A stretch of DNA of 64,000 nt from NCBI GenBank assembly GCA_021324045.1, contig JAJPJV010000015.1, forward strand, positions 1-64,000. The letters run 5' to 3'. The translations under genes were made by a program, and so were the position numbers. Source of the stretch: Actinomycetota bacterium. GTDB lineage: Bacteria; Actinomycetota; Acidimicrobiia; Acidimicrobiales; RAAP-2. The first letter of the stretch is position 1, and each line of letters opens with the position of its first letter. Below are positions 24,399-35,009 of the stretch, in pieces. The notes under the pieces are model-generated. The model was not told the DNA's origin, did not search any database, and worked only from the letters and a program-made list of their open reading frames with translations.

Positions 24399-27158
24399 TT
24401 GCCAAAAAAAATCCGCGTCTACGAGCTGGCTCGAGAGCTGGGCCTGACGAACAAAGAGGCCTTGGACCTCGCCTTGTCCCTCGGGATCGGGGTGAAGAGC
24501 CACTCGTCGTCCATCGAGGACGCGCAGGCGGACCGTGTGCGGCGCAAGGCCGACGCCGAAGGCCTGCGCCGCGTGGCACAGCCGACGGAAGTGGCCGCCA
24601 AGGCACCAGTGGCCCGGGCGCCGGAGGTCGTCGAACGTGCGCCGACGCCGCGCCCTGAGGGCGGGGAGCGTCCACGTGTGGTCACGAGCACAAGGCACGT
24701 CGGAGAGGAGCCCGTGGCGGCATCGCCGGCTCCGGTCGACACGGAACGGCCCGCGCCCTCCACGATGCCGGGGCAAGCCGGGGCACCTCCCCACGTCGAG
24801 CAGGCGCCGCCAGTGCCCCCGTCCCCGCGACCCGTTCAGCGTCCTGCAACCTCCCCTGGTGCACCGCCGCCGCCTCCGACGCGACCAGGGCGTCCGGCGG
24901 CGCCGCCCCCATCACCCCAGTCCCGCGGTCCCAGCGGTCCGCCGAGACCCCCCCTCAGCGCGTCTGGCCGACCGATCCCTCCGCCACCGGCCCGCCGGCC
25001 CCCCCTCAGCGCGTCTGGCCGACCGATCCCTCCGCCACCGGCCCGCCGGCCCCCGGCGGGGGGTGGCCGCGCGCCAGCGCCAGGCGGGCGCGGGCCTGCT
25101 CCTGGTGGCCGCGCGCCGGCGCCAGGCGGGCGTGCCCCGGGGGCTTCGGGTTTGCCCGGCCGTTCCGGCCGGCCATCGGGAGGGCTCGGGCGCCCGGGCG
25201 GGTTTGGCGGGCGCGCTGGTGGGGGGGTCCCGATGGGTGGCCAGCCGGGCGGGCGCGGTGGGCTCGCTGGTCGTGGTCGGCCGCCGCAGCGGCGGACGCG
25301 TCGGCGCCGGCGCAGCAATGTCGAGGAGCTCGAACCGACGCAACTGACGACGGCGTACACGCCCTCGAACGCCCCGGTGCCCGAGGGGGAGATCATTGTC
25401 GAACGTGGCTCGACCGCACGAGACCTCGGACCCAAGCTCAATCGTTCGGCGGGCGACGTCGTTCGGTTCCTGTTGCTCCAGGGCGAGATGGTGACGGCGA
25501 CCCAGTCGCTGACCGACGACATGATCGAGCTGTTCGCTGCAGAGCTCGGGGCGAACGTGCGACTCGTCGACCCTGGCGAGGAGGCCGAAGCCGAGCTCCT
25601 GGCGAAGTTCTTCGAAGAGGATCAGGAAGAGGACGAGGCGACGCTGAGGCCCCGCCCGCCGGTGGTCACCGTCATGGGCCATGTCGACCATGGCAAGACC
25701 TTGCTCCTCGATCGCATTCGCTCCACCAATGTCGTTGCCGGTGAGGCCGGCGGGATCACCCAGCACATTGGCGCGTACCAGGTCGAGTGGAACGGTCATC
25801 TCATCACCTTCATCGACACGCCGGGGCACGAGGCCTTCACGGCGATGCGCGCGCGGGGTGCACGGGTCACTGACATCGTCGTGCTCGTGGTCGCTGCTGA
25901 TGACGGGGTCATGCCCCAGACCATCGAGGCCATCGACCACGCACGTGCCGCCCAGGTGCCAATCATCGTCGCGATCAACAAGATCGATCGTGCAGACGCC
26001 GATCCCGAGCGCGTTCGGCAGCAGATCGCCGAGCGTGGGCTCGTTCCCGAGCAGTGGGGCGGGGACACCATCGTCGTGGAGATGTCCGCGCTCCAGGGCA
26101 TCGGGATCGAGGACCTCCTCGAACACATCGTGCTGCTCGCAGAGCTCGAAGAGCTGCGTGCCAGTCCGGAAGGGCGGGCACGCGGGACGGTGCTCGAGGC
26201 GAACCTCGAGGTGGGCCGGGGACCGGTGGCCACGGTCATCGTCCAGCACGGCACGCTCCGGGTCGGCGATGCAATCGTCGCAGGGCCGGCATGGGGAAAG
26301 GTCAAGGCTCTCATCGACGACCGCGGTGATCAGGTCAAAGAGGCCCTGCCCTCGACGCCGGTGCAAGTCCTCGGGTTCTCGGAGCCTCCGCAGGCCGGCG
26401 ACGAGTTCCGCCAGGCCGATTCGCTGAGCACGGCACGCACGATCGCCGAGAGCCGAGCGAGGCGCGCTCGGCTCTCTGGGCATCTTCCCACCCCAACGAC
26501 CGGGGCGCGTCTCGAGGACCTCTTCGAGCAGATCCAGCGGGGGGAGACGGCCACGCTCAATCTCGTCCTGAAGGCCGACATGCAGGGTTCCCTCGAGGCG
26601 GTGACCGAGAGCCTCCGCAAGCTCGAGCGTGAGGACGTCAGGATCGGCTTCGTCCGCCGGGGCGTTGGCGGCATTTCCGAGAGCGACGTCCAGCTGGCCC
26701 AGGCGTCGAATGCCACGATCATCGGCTTCAACGTGCGCCCCGACCGCCGTGCCCGAGAGATGGCTGAGGCTGCTCGTGTCGAGATCCGGACCTACGAGAT
26801 CATCTACAAGCTCCTCGAGGACATCGAGGCGGCCGTCGTCGGCATGCTCAACCCAGAATTCGAAGAGGTCGTGACCGGCGAAGCGGAGGTTCGACAGGTA
26901 TTCCGCATCCCTCGCGTCGGTGCGATCGCTGGGTGTTACGTCCGTGAGGGGGTCATCACGCGCGGCTCGAAGGTCCGTTTCCTGCGCGACGGCGTGATCA
27001 TCTGGCGGGGCACCATCACGTCCCTACGCCGGTTCCGTGACGACGTTCGCGAGGTGCAAGCAGGCTTCGAGTGCGGCGTAGGCCTCTCGGACTATCAAGA
27101 CCTCAAGGAAGGGGACGTCATCGAGACCTTCGAGGAACGCGAGATTCCCCGCGCCTGA
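24399..27158 (+). CDS. infB: Translation initiation factor IF-2
   Basis: IF-2 brings initiator tRNA to the ribosome and hydrolyses GTP. The 919-residue protein has the N-terminal [22 protein letters not shown] domain, a long Pro/Arg/Gly-rich linker (about 60-310), the IF2N motif near 330-390, then the G domain with [16 protein letters not shown] and NKID, and domains II-IV with [14 protein letters not shown] near the end. The start is TTG followed by an unusual run of eight A bases. The linker holds two exact copies of a 51-base unit. It belongs to the rimP-nusA-ylxR-infB-rbfA-truB operon. Confidence 0.95.
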   Translation: MPKKIRVYELARELGLTNKEALDLALSLGIGVKSHSSSIEDAQADRVRRKADAEGLRRVAQPTEVAAKAPVARAPEVVERAPTPRPEGGERPRVVTSTRHVGEEPVAASPAPVDTERPAPSTMPGQAGAPPHVEQAPPVPPSPRPVQRPATSPGAPPPPPTRPGRPAAPPPSPQSRGPSGPPRPPLSASGRPIPPPPARRPPLSASGRPIPPPPARRPPAGGGRAPAPGGRGPAPGGRAPAPGGRAPGASGLPGRSGRPSGGLGRPGGFGGRAGGGVPMGGQPGGRGGLAGRGRPPQRRTRRRRRSNVEELEPTQLTTAYTPSNAPVPEGEIIVERGSTARDLGPKLNRSAGDVVRFLLLQGEMVTATQSLTDDMIELFAAELGANVRLVDPGEEAEAELLAKFFEEDQEEDEATLRPRPPVVTVMGHVDHGKTLLLDRIRSTNVVAGEAGGITQHIGAYQVEWNGHLITFIDTPGHEAFTAMRARGARVTDIVVLVVAADDGVMPQTIEAIDHARAAQVPIIVAINKIDRADADPERVRQQIAERGLVPEQWGGDTIVVEMSALQGIGIEDLLEHIVLLAELEELRASPEGRARGTVLEANLEVGRGPVATVIVQHGTLRVGDAIVAGPAWGKVKALIDDRGDQVKEALPSTPVQVLGFSEPPQAGDEFRQADSLSTARTIAESRARRARLSGHLPTPTTGARLEDLFEQIQRGETATLNLVLKADMQGSLEAVTESLRKLEREDVRIGFVRRGVGGISESDVQLAQASNATIIGFNVRPDRRAREMAEAARVEIRTYEIIYKLLEDIEAAVVGMLNPEFEEVVTGEAEVRQVFRIPRVGAIAGCYVREGVITRGSKVRFLRDGVIIWRGTITSLRRFRDDVREVQAGFECGVGLSDYQDLKEGDVIETFEEREIPRA
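24948..25049 (+). repeat. Two exact tandem copies of a 51-bp unit inside infB
   Basis: The unit encodes [17 protein letters not shown] and occurs twice without a mismatch (24948-24998 and 24999-25049). It lies in the disordered linker between the IF-2 N-terminal domain and the G domain and keeps the frame. Perfect identity suggests a recent duplication or ongoing copy-number change. Confidence 0.9.
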
Positions 27159-27187
27159 CGATCGATCGGACTGGCAGGGTGGATCGT

Positions 27188-27604
27188 ATGAGCACCGGCC
27201 GTCGTCACCATGCGCACCCCCCGAGCGGGCGTTACCCCCGGACGCTTCGAGTGAACGAAGTGCTGCGGGAGGTGCTCGCCGAAGAGCTCGAACGGCTGGC
27301 CGATGCCGACGAACGCCTCCGCCTCGTCACCATTACCGGCGTCGAGGTGGCAGCGGATCTCAAGACTGCGATGGTTTACTTCAGCACCCTGTCCGAGGAT
27401 GCCGCCGCGGTGCTCGAGGAACGTCGGTCTCAGTTGCAGCACACGGTCAGCCGCCAGGTCCGCATGAAGCGCACGCCGCGACTTCGCTTCAGTGCCGACC
27501 CGGCGATCACCGCGGGGCTCCGGGTGGACGAGCTGCTGCGGCGCGTGCAACAGGCGCGCCAAGGGCAAACCCACCCGGCTGACTCCGCAGACGAGGGTGG
27601 GTGA
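27188..27604 (+). CDS. rbfA: Ribosome-binding factor A
   Basis: RbfA binds the 30S subunit during 16S 5'-end maturation and cold adaptation. The 138-residue KH-like protein has RVNEVLREVLAEELERL, ITGVEVAADLKTAMVYFS and RMKRTPRLRFSAD, all typical. The ATG 29 bases after infB is used; a GTG three codons earlier is possible. The stop overlaps the truB start (GTGA). Confidence 0.93.
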   Translation: MSTGRRHHAHPPSGRYPRTLRVNEVLREVLAEELERLADADERLRLVTITGVEVAADLKTAMVYFSTLSEDAAAVLEERRSQLQHTVSRQVRMKRTPRLRFSADPAITAGLRVDELLRRVQQARQGQTHPADSADEGG

Positions 27605-28614
27605 GCGGGGAGGCGGCCGTGGATGCAGCTCGCGGCGCCCATGGCGTCAACGGGATCGTGGTGGTGGACAAAGAAGCCGGTTGGACCTCCCACGACGTCG
27701 TGGCTCGGTGTCGACAGATCTTCGGACAGCGGCGGGTGGGCCACGGTGGAACGCTCGATCCGGACGCCACCGGCGTCCTGGTTGTCGCCTTGGGATCGGC
27801 GACGCGCCTGCTGCGGTTCATGGCCTCCTTGCACAAGGTCTATCGCGCCGAGATCGTGCTGGGCTCCACGACCTCGACACTCGATCGGTCGGGGGTGACC
27901 ATCGAACACTGGGACATGTCCGGCATCACCCTTGCCGATGTCCGCAAGGCTGCGGCGCGCTTCGTCGGGGAGATCGATCAGGTTCCTCCCATGGTCTCGG
28001 CCCTCAAAGTCGGCGGTCAACCGTTGCATCGGCTCGCCCGTCAGGGGCTCGAGGTGCCGAGGGCTCCTCGCCGGGTGGTGGTCTACCGCTTCGAGATCCT
28101 GGGCCATGCAGGGGAGTGCGGGGTCTTCGAGGCGGAGATCGAGTGCTCGTCGGGGACCTACGTCCGGGCGCTCGCCGATGATCTCGGACGGGCGCTCGGC
28201 GGTGGTGCGCACCTCGGATGGCTCCGTCGCACCGCAGTCGGAAGGTTCGGTGAAGCGCAGGCCTGGCGGCTCGGTGCGCTCGCGGAGGCCGTCGCGAGGC
28301 TGGATGCGGGACAGGAGCGGTCGTCACTCGATGGCGTCCAGCCCTCCGATGGGCTGCGGTCGGCCAGGGGCGCCGGACCGAGCTCGAGCCCCGAGGCTTT
28401 GGTGCTCCCGCCGTTGGATGCGGTGGCGCACCTCCCGCAGCTGCCGGTGGAGCCCGGCCTTCGTGCTCGCATCGCTCACGGTGCGTTGCTCGATCGTGCA
28501 GCCGTCCGGGCGGACGGAGCGGGTCCCTGGGCACTGGTCGCCGATGGTCGGCTCGTCGCGGTCTACGAGGCCGCTGCGGAGAACCGCCTGCGGCCCGCGG
28601 TCGTGCTGGCGTGA
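27601..28614 (+). CDS. truB: tRNA pseudouridine-55 synthase TruB
   Basis: TruB makes the conserved pseudouridine in the T-loop of tRNAs. The 337-residue protein shows GIVVVDKEAGWTSHDVV, the catalytic aspartate in GGTLDPDATGVL, and the ECSSGTYVRALADDLG motif. The C-terminal 90 residues, beyond a variable Gly/Ser-rich stretch, form a PUA-like end. It starts on the rbfA stop (GTGA); a GTG six codons later is the alternative. Confidence 0.94.
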   Translation: MSGEAAVDAARGAHGVNGIVVVDKEAGWTSHDVVARCRQIFGQRRVGHGGTLDPDATGVLVVALGSATRLLRFMASLHKVYRAEIVLGSTTSTLDRSGVTIEHWDMSGITLADVRKAAARFVGEIDQVPPMVSALKVGGQPLHRLARQGLEVPRAPRRVVVYRFEILGHAGECGVFEAEIECSSGTYVRALADDLGRALGGGAHLGWLRRTAVGRFGEAQAWRLGALAEAVARLDAGQERSSLDGVQPSDGLRSARGAGPSSSPEALVLPPLDAVAHLPQLPVEPGLRARIAHGALLDRAAVRADGAGPWALVADGRLVAVYEAAAENRLRPAVVLA

Positions 28615-28627
28615 GACTCGACGAAAC

Positions 28628-28633
28628 TAACCT
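28628..28633 (+). promoter_or_regulatory. -10 box (TAACCT) for leaderless ribF
   Basis: TAACCT ends 9 bases before the ribF GTG, and no Shine-Dalgarno sequence is present. ribF may thus have its own leaderless transcript although it sits only 28 bases after truB. Confidence 0.45.
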
Positions 28634-28642
28634 CGTTCCCTG

Positions 28643-29608
28643 GTGAAGGTCGTCAGCCTGGAGGACTCCGAACAACCGACCCGGGGATCGGCGGTGACCA
28701 TCGGCGCCTACGACGGCGTTCACCTCGGTCACCGCCAGCTGATTGCCCAGCTCCGGAGGCTTGCCGGCGAACGAAACCTCGTCTCGGTCGTCGTCACCTT
28801 CGATCGCCATCCGGCAACGGTCCTCCGACCTGGCTCTGCACCTCCGCTGCTGACGGATCTCGACCAGAAGCTCGAGCTGCTCGAGCACTGCGGGGTCGAC
28901 GAGGTCCTCGTCATCCACTTCGACCGGGCCCGTTCAGAGGAGTCCGCCGAGGACTTCGTCAACGAAGTGCTCGTTCGGCGTCTCAACGCTCGGCTCGTCG
29001 TCGTGGGGGAGAACTTTCATTTCGGACACGACCGCCGCGGCGACGTGGCTCTCCTCGAGGCAATGGGAGGATCCCTGGGCTTCGAAGTGATCAGCTTGGA
29101 GATGGTCGACGTGGAGGGCCACGGTGCGGTGTCTTCGACCGTCGTCCGGCGGCTGATCGCCGCAGGGGACGTCGCCGGTGCGGCGCGGCTCCTTGGCCGC
29201 GCCCACGAGGTGCGGGGGGTCGTGGTCTCCGGCGATCGACGCGGCTCGAGGGTGCTGGGCTTCCCCACGGCCAACGTGGCGGTGGATGCCTCGATCGCGC
29301 TGCCTGCCGAAGGTGTGTACGCAGGGTGGTATGTCCGCGCCGGTACCGGGCCGTTCTCCCAGGCAACGCTGCATCCGGCAGCCATCTCGGTTGGCCGGAG
29401 GCCCACCTTCTACCGGGATCGTCCCGACGCGCAACTCGTGCTCGAAGCCCATCTCTTGGACTTCGACGACGAGCTCTACGGAGAGCGAGCGGGAGTGCGC
29501 TTCGAGGCGTGGCTGCATCCCCAGCGAGAGTTCGCCCAGGTCGACGAGCTGGTCGAGCAGATGCGCATCGACGTCGCGGCCGCGCGGGCCACCGTCGAGG
29601 CGACCTAG
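28643..29608 (+). CDS. ribF: Bifunctional riboflavin kinase / FAD synthetase
   Basis: RibF phosphorylates riboflavin to FMN and adenylylates FMN to FAD. The 321-residue protein has the nucleotidyltransferase half with TIGAYDGVHLGHRQLI and GENFHFGHDRRGD, then the kinase half with RRGSRVLGFPTANV and the VYAGWYV and YGERAGVRFEAWLHPQREF blocks. The GTG start is backed by a -10 box 9 bases upstream. No FMN riboswitch precedes it; there is no room for one. Confidence 0.95.
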   Translation: MKVVSLEDSEQPTRGSAVTIGAYDGVHLGHRQLIAQLRRLAGERNLVSVVVTFDRHPATVLRPGSAPPLLTDLDQKLELLEHCGVDEVLVIHFDRARSEESAEDFVNEVLVRRLNARLVVVGENFHFGHDRRGDVALLEAMGGSLGFEVISLEMVDVEGHGAVSSTVVRRLIAAGDVAGAARLLGRAHEVRGVVVSGDRRGSRVLGFPTANVAVDASIALPAEGVYAGWYVRAGTGPFSQATLHPAAISVGRRPTFYRDRPDAQLVLEAHLLDFDDELYGERAGVRFEAWLHPQREFAQVDELVEQMRIDVAAARATVEAT

Positions 29609-29714
29609 CGAGCCATGCCTCGCTACCCGGTGGCCTTGCGCTTCGACCGATCGCTCCGGGGCGACGGCTCGCGGGTGGTCCGCCCGTTGTGGGGGGTCGC
29701 GCGCTGGAGAGTGG

Positions 29715-29821
29715 TAGCGTAAGGGGGACGGAACTGTGGTTGCCGGTCGGATCGGCAGGTAAGGGCCTGCCCGAATCGGGACCCGCCAGCGTCAGAGGCC
29801 GGAAGGTTTCCGCACGACATC
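29715..29821 (+). promoter_or_regulatory. Putative promoter and structured leader of rpsO
   Basis: TAGCGT at 29715-29720 is a possible -10 box and would give a leader of about 95 bases. The leader holds the hairpin GGCAGG/CCTGCC (29754-29759 with 29766-29771). Its right arm overlaps a competing small stem, CCCG/CGGG (29770-29780). Alternative hairpins just before rpsO recall the S15 autoregulatory leaders known in other bacteria, though the fold matches none that I can name. Confidence 0.4.
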
Positions 29822-30079
29822 ATGACCGACAAGCGCCAGATCATCGCTGAGCACCGGTTGCACGAGACTGATACCGGGTCTCCCGAAGTGCAGATCGCGT
29901 TGTTCACCGATCGCATCAATCAGCTGACCGAGCACTTGAAGGTGCACAAGGGCGATCATCACACCCGGAGAGGGTTGATGAAGCTCATTGGCCGGCGACG
30001 TCGGCTGCTCGACTATGTCGCGGCCAACGACGTCGAGCGGTACCGTACGATCATCGGACGTCTGGGTATCCGTCGCTGA
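29822..30079 (+). CDS. rpsO: 30S ribosomal protein S15
   Basis: S15 binds the central domain of 16S rRNA and nucleates platform assembly. The 85-residue protein is full length, with [34 protein letters not shown] and the final [23 protein letters not shown]. rpsO followed by pnp is one of the most conserved bacterial gene pairs. The 213 bases before it contain a candidate leader structure. Confidence 0.97.
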   Translation: MTDKRQIIAEHRLHETDTGSPEVQIALFTDRINQLTEHLKVHKGDHHTRRGLMKLIGRRRRLLDYVAANDVERYRTIIGRLGIRR

Positions 30080-30127
30080 AACCGAAGGCGCACGTTCCTA
30101 TTGTTGGGGCGGGCGAAGAGATAGATG

Positions 30128-30223
30128 GGTACCGGCAACCGGCTGCCAGTCGCCGGTCACCTCGACGTTGGTAGGTCGTGCCGACCGGAGGTGATCGACG
30201 ACTGGGAACCGGCCACGGGGACC
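30128..30223 (+). ncRNA. Long imperfect hairpin between rpsO and pnp (candidate RNase III-type pnp leader)
   Basis: The 36-base arms 30128-30163 and 30188-30223 can pair at 27 positions plus one G-U, including a run of seven and two runs of seven or more near the top. The 24-base loop folds further into a perfect GGTCG/CGACC stem (30174-30178 with 30182-30186). No T-run follows, so it is not a simple terminator. Its place matches the pnp leader stem of Escherichia coli, which RNase III cuts and PNPase then uses to repress itself. The same role here is inferred. Confidence 0.6.
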
Positions 30224-30241
30224 CACGACACAAGGAGCGCC

Positions 30242-32652
<2,411 letters not shown>

Positions 32653-32656
<4 letters not shown>

Positions 32657-33972
32657 CACAAGGCTTCCTGCCGCCACCGGCTGTCACCGTCGGGGGTCGC
32701 ACCAGCATCGAGGTCGCGACCCTGCCGTGCGGCATTCGGCTGGTGACCGAGCGCATGGCCGACGTGCGCTCCGTTGCCATCGGCTTTTGGGTTGGCACGG
32801 GATCGCGGGACGAGCCAGTTGCCCACCGCGGGGCGTCCCACTTCCTCGAGCACCTGCTCTTCAAGGGCACCCCTCGTCGCTCGGCCAGCGCCATCGCCGA
32901 GGCGTTCGACGAGGTCGGTGGAGACTCCAACGCCTATACGACCAAGGAGTACACGGTCTTTTACTGCCGACTGCTCGCTGAGCACGTGATGCTCGCGCTC
33001 GACATCCTGAGCGACATCATCTGGGATCCCGCCCTTCGCCCCGACGATGTCGATTCGGAACGGTCGGTCATTCTCGACGAGATCCTCATGCACGCCGACG
33101 AACCAGCCGACGTCGTGGTGGAGCGATGGAACGCGGCCTTGTTCCCGGGTCATCCCCTCGGGCGCGACGTGCTCGGGTCTGCAGAGACGGTCGCGGCGCT
33201 GACTGCGTCGGAGATCCGGAGCTTTTTCGAGGCTCACTACCGAGCGCGCAACATCGTGGTCAGTGCGGCCGGCGATTGCGACCACGACGCGCTGGCTCGC
33301 GCGATCGAGGAACGGTTCACGGGGCGATCGGACGGGGGGCCGGCGGAGCGCACGCCACCTGAGCGTGAGCCCGAACCCCTCGTGGTGGTCCGGCGGCCGA
33401 CCGAGCAGGCCCATCTGGCCCTGGGGGCCCGGTCGGTCTCTCGCTTCGACGAGCGCCGGTGGGCGTATGCGGTGCTCAATCACGTCCTTGGCGGCGGGCT
33501 GTCCAGCAGGCTCTTCCAGAAGGTGCGCGAGCAGCGGGGCTTGGCGTACTCGATCTTCTCAGAGCGTGCGAGCTACGCAGACACAGGATCGATGGGTGTG
33601 CTTGCCGGGACTGCCCCCGAGCACATCAACGAGGTCCTCCGGATCATCTCCGCGGAGATCGAGCTACTTGCCGAAGAGGGGATCAGTGCCCGGGAGTTGG
33701 CGATCGCCAAGGGCAACCTGCGGGCCGAGACCCTCCTCGCCAGCGAGGACTCCGGCGCCCGGATGAGCCGCATCGGTGCAGCGCTGCTGCTCCACGGCGA
33801 GGTGCTCGCGATCGACGAGGTGCTGGCTCGAATCGACGGGGTCGGTCTCGACGACGTGCGAGAAGCTGCACGAGCGTTCGCAACGACCCCGCGTACGTTG
33901 GCCGTGGTCGGGCCCTTCGACGTCGAAGCGTTGGATCTGGCACCGCTCGGCCTCGTCGGTCACGCGTCGTAA
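32653..33972 (+). CDS. M16-family zinc metallopeptidase
   Basis: A 439-residue peptidase of the insulinase/processing-peptidase group. The inverted zinc motif HFLEH lies near residue 64, with the downstream glutamate in the DDVDSERSVILDEI region. The second, inactive half carries the usual GGGLSSRLFQKVREQRGLAYSI. It starts with TTG on the pnp stop (TTGA). Pairing of pnp with an M16 peptidase gene is common in Gram-positive bacteria, but the substrate is not known. Location is presumably cytoplasmic, since no signal peptide is seen. Confidence 0.9.
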
Positions 33973-34011
33973 CGTCGCGTTCGGCATCCCGGGTCGGTCG
34001 CCACCTCAAAG

Positions 34012-34017
34012 TAAGGT
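34012..34017 (+). promoter_or_regulatory. -10 box (TAAGGT) for leaderless dapB
   Basis: TAAGGT ends 8 bases before the dapB GTG and no ribosome-binding site is visible, so dapB is predicted to be leaderless. Confidence 0.5.
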
Positions 34018-34025
34018 TGCGAGTC

Positions 34026-34832
34026 GTGCGGGTCGGAGTGGTCGGTGCTGCAGGCCGCATGGGGCGACAAGTGTGCGAGGCGCTGGCCGCGACCGACGAT
34101 CTCGAATTGGTGGCGGCGGTCGATCCGGCTGTCGAGGGTGCAGACCTGCATTCCATCGTCGGCGGCGCGGTGCCCTCGATCCGGGTCGCGAAGGGCCACG
34201 GGGCGCTTTCCGATGCGAGAGCTGAGGTCGTGGTGGATTTCAGCCGGGCCGACGTGGCGGTCCAGACCCTAAAGTGGTGCGCCGCCAACGGGGTGCATGC
34301 CGTGGTCGGCACGACCGGGTTGAGCGAGGCAGACCTCGCCTTCGCCGCGGAGCTCTTCGATGGCGCCGCCTGTAATGCCGTGGTTGCACCGAACTTCGCG
34401 ATCGGTGCCGCGTTGCTCGTGGCTTTCTGCGAGCTTGCGGCACCGGTCATGTCCGGGGTCGAGATCATCGAGCTGCACCATGACCAAAAGCGCGATGCGC
34501 CTTCAGGAACGGCCCTGTACACCGCGCAGCGGATTCACGCTGCCCGTGAACGGGAGGGGAGCGAGCCGCTCCCCTCTGACCCCACGAAGGACCTCGGCCT
34601 CGAAGGGGTTCGTGGTGGCGTGGCTCCGGGCGGCGTCCGGATTCACGCCGTTCGCCTTCCGGGCCTCATCGCGCACCAAGAGGTCGTGTTCGGTGCGCCC
34701 GGCCAGAGTTTGTCGATCCGTCACGATTCCTATGACCGCAGCTCGTTCATGCCCGGGGTGCTCCTGGCGATCCGGGCCGTCCCCGGGCGGCCGGGTCTGA
34801 CCATCGGGTTGGGTCCGCTCCTGGGCCTCTGA
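34026..34832 (+). CDS. dapB: 4-hydroxy-tetrahydrodipicolinate reductase (DapB)
   Basis: DapB makes tetrahydrodipicolinate for lysine and peptidoglycan synthesis. The 268-residue protein has the NAD(P)H-binding VGVVGAAGRMGRQVCEAL, VVGTTGLSEADL, the NFAIGAAL segment and the catalytic block ELHHDQKRDAPSGTAL. The C-terminal HDSYDRSSFMPGVLLAIR is complete. The GTG start follows a leaderless-type -10 box. dapA lies about 5 kb downstream; the signalling genes between them are foreign to the pathway. Confidence 0.95.
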   Translation: MRVGVVGAAGRMGRQVCEALAATDDLELVAAVDPAVEGADLHSIVGGAVPSIRVAKGHGALSDARAEVVVDFSRADVAVQTLKWCAANGVHAVVGTTGLSEADLAFAAELFDGAACNAVVAPNFAIGAALLVAFCELAAPVMSGVEIIELHHDQKRDAPSGTALYTAQRIHAAREREGSEPLPSDPTKDLGLEGVRGGVAPGGVRIHAVRLPGLIAHQEVVFGAPGQSLSIRHDSYDRSSFMPGVLLAIRAVPGRPGLTIGLGPLLGL

Positions 34833-34994
34833 GTCCGCGAGCCAGCCCGCGACGGCCCCGGGAATGGCGGTCTCGACACGATGGAGGCCCCGCCACTGGT
34901 CGCGGGCACGGTGCCGGTCGCGCGCGACGCTCGGCGTGAGCCGTCGGCGCAGGGGAGCAAGGCACGATCCCCGAATCGAGGTTCCGCGCGTGCC

Positions 34995-35000
34995 GATAAT
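34995..35000 (+). promoter_or_regulatory. -10 box (GATAAT) for a leaderless GGDEF-EAL gene
   Basis: GATAAT matches the TATAAT consensus at five of six bases and ends 9 bases before an ATG in frame with the GGDEF-EAL protein. It decides against a longer start at 34881. Confidence 0.5.
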
Positions 35001-35009
35001 TGCGCGTAC

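Noticed and set aside
28590-28643. FMN riboswitch before ribF, or lysine riboswitch before dapA or dapB
   Set aside because: The -10 boxes end 6-9 bases before the start codons, so there is no leader to hold a riboswitch, and no conserved aptamer sequence is seen.
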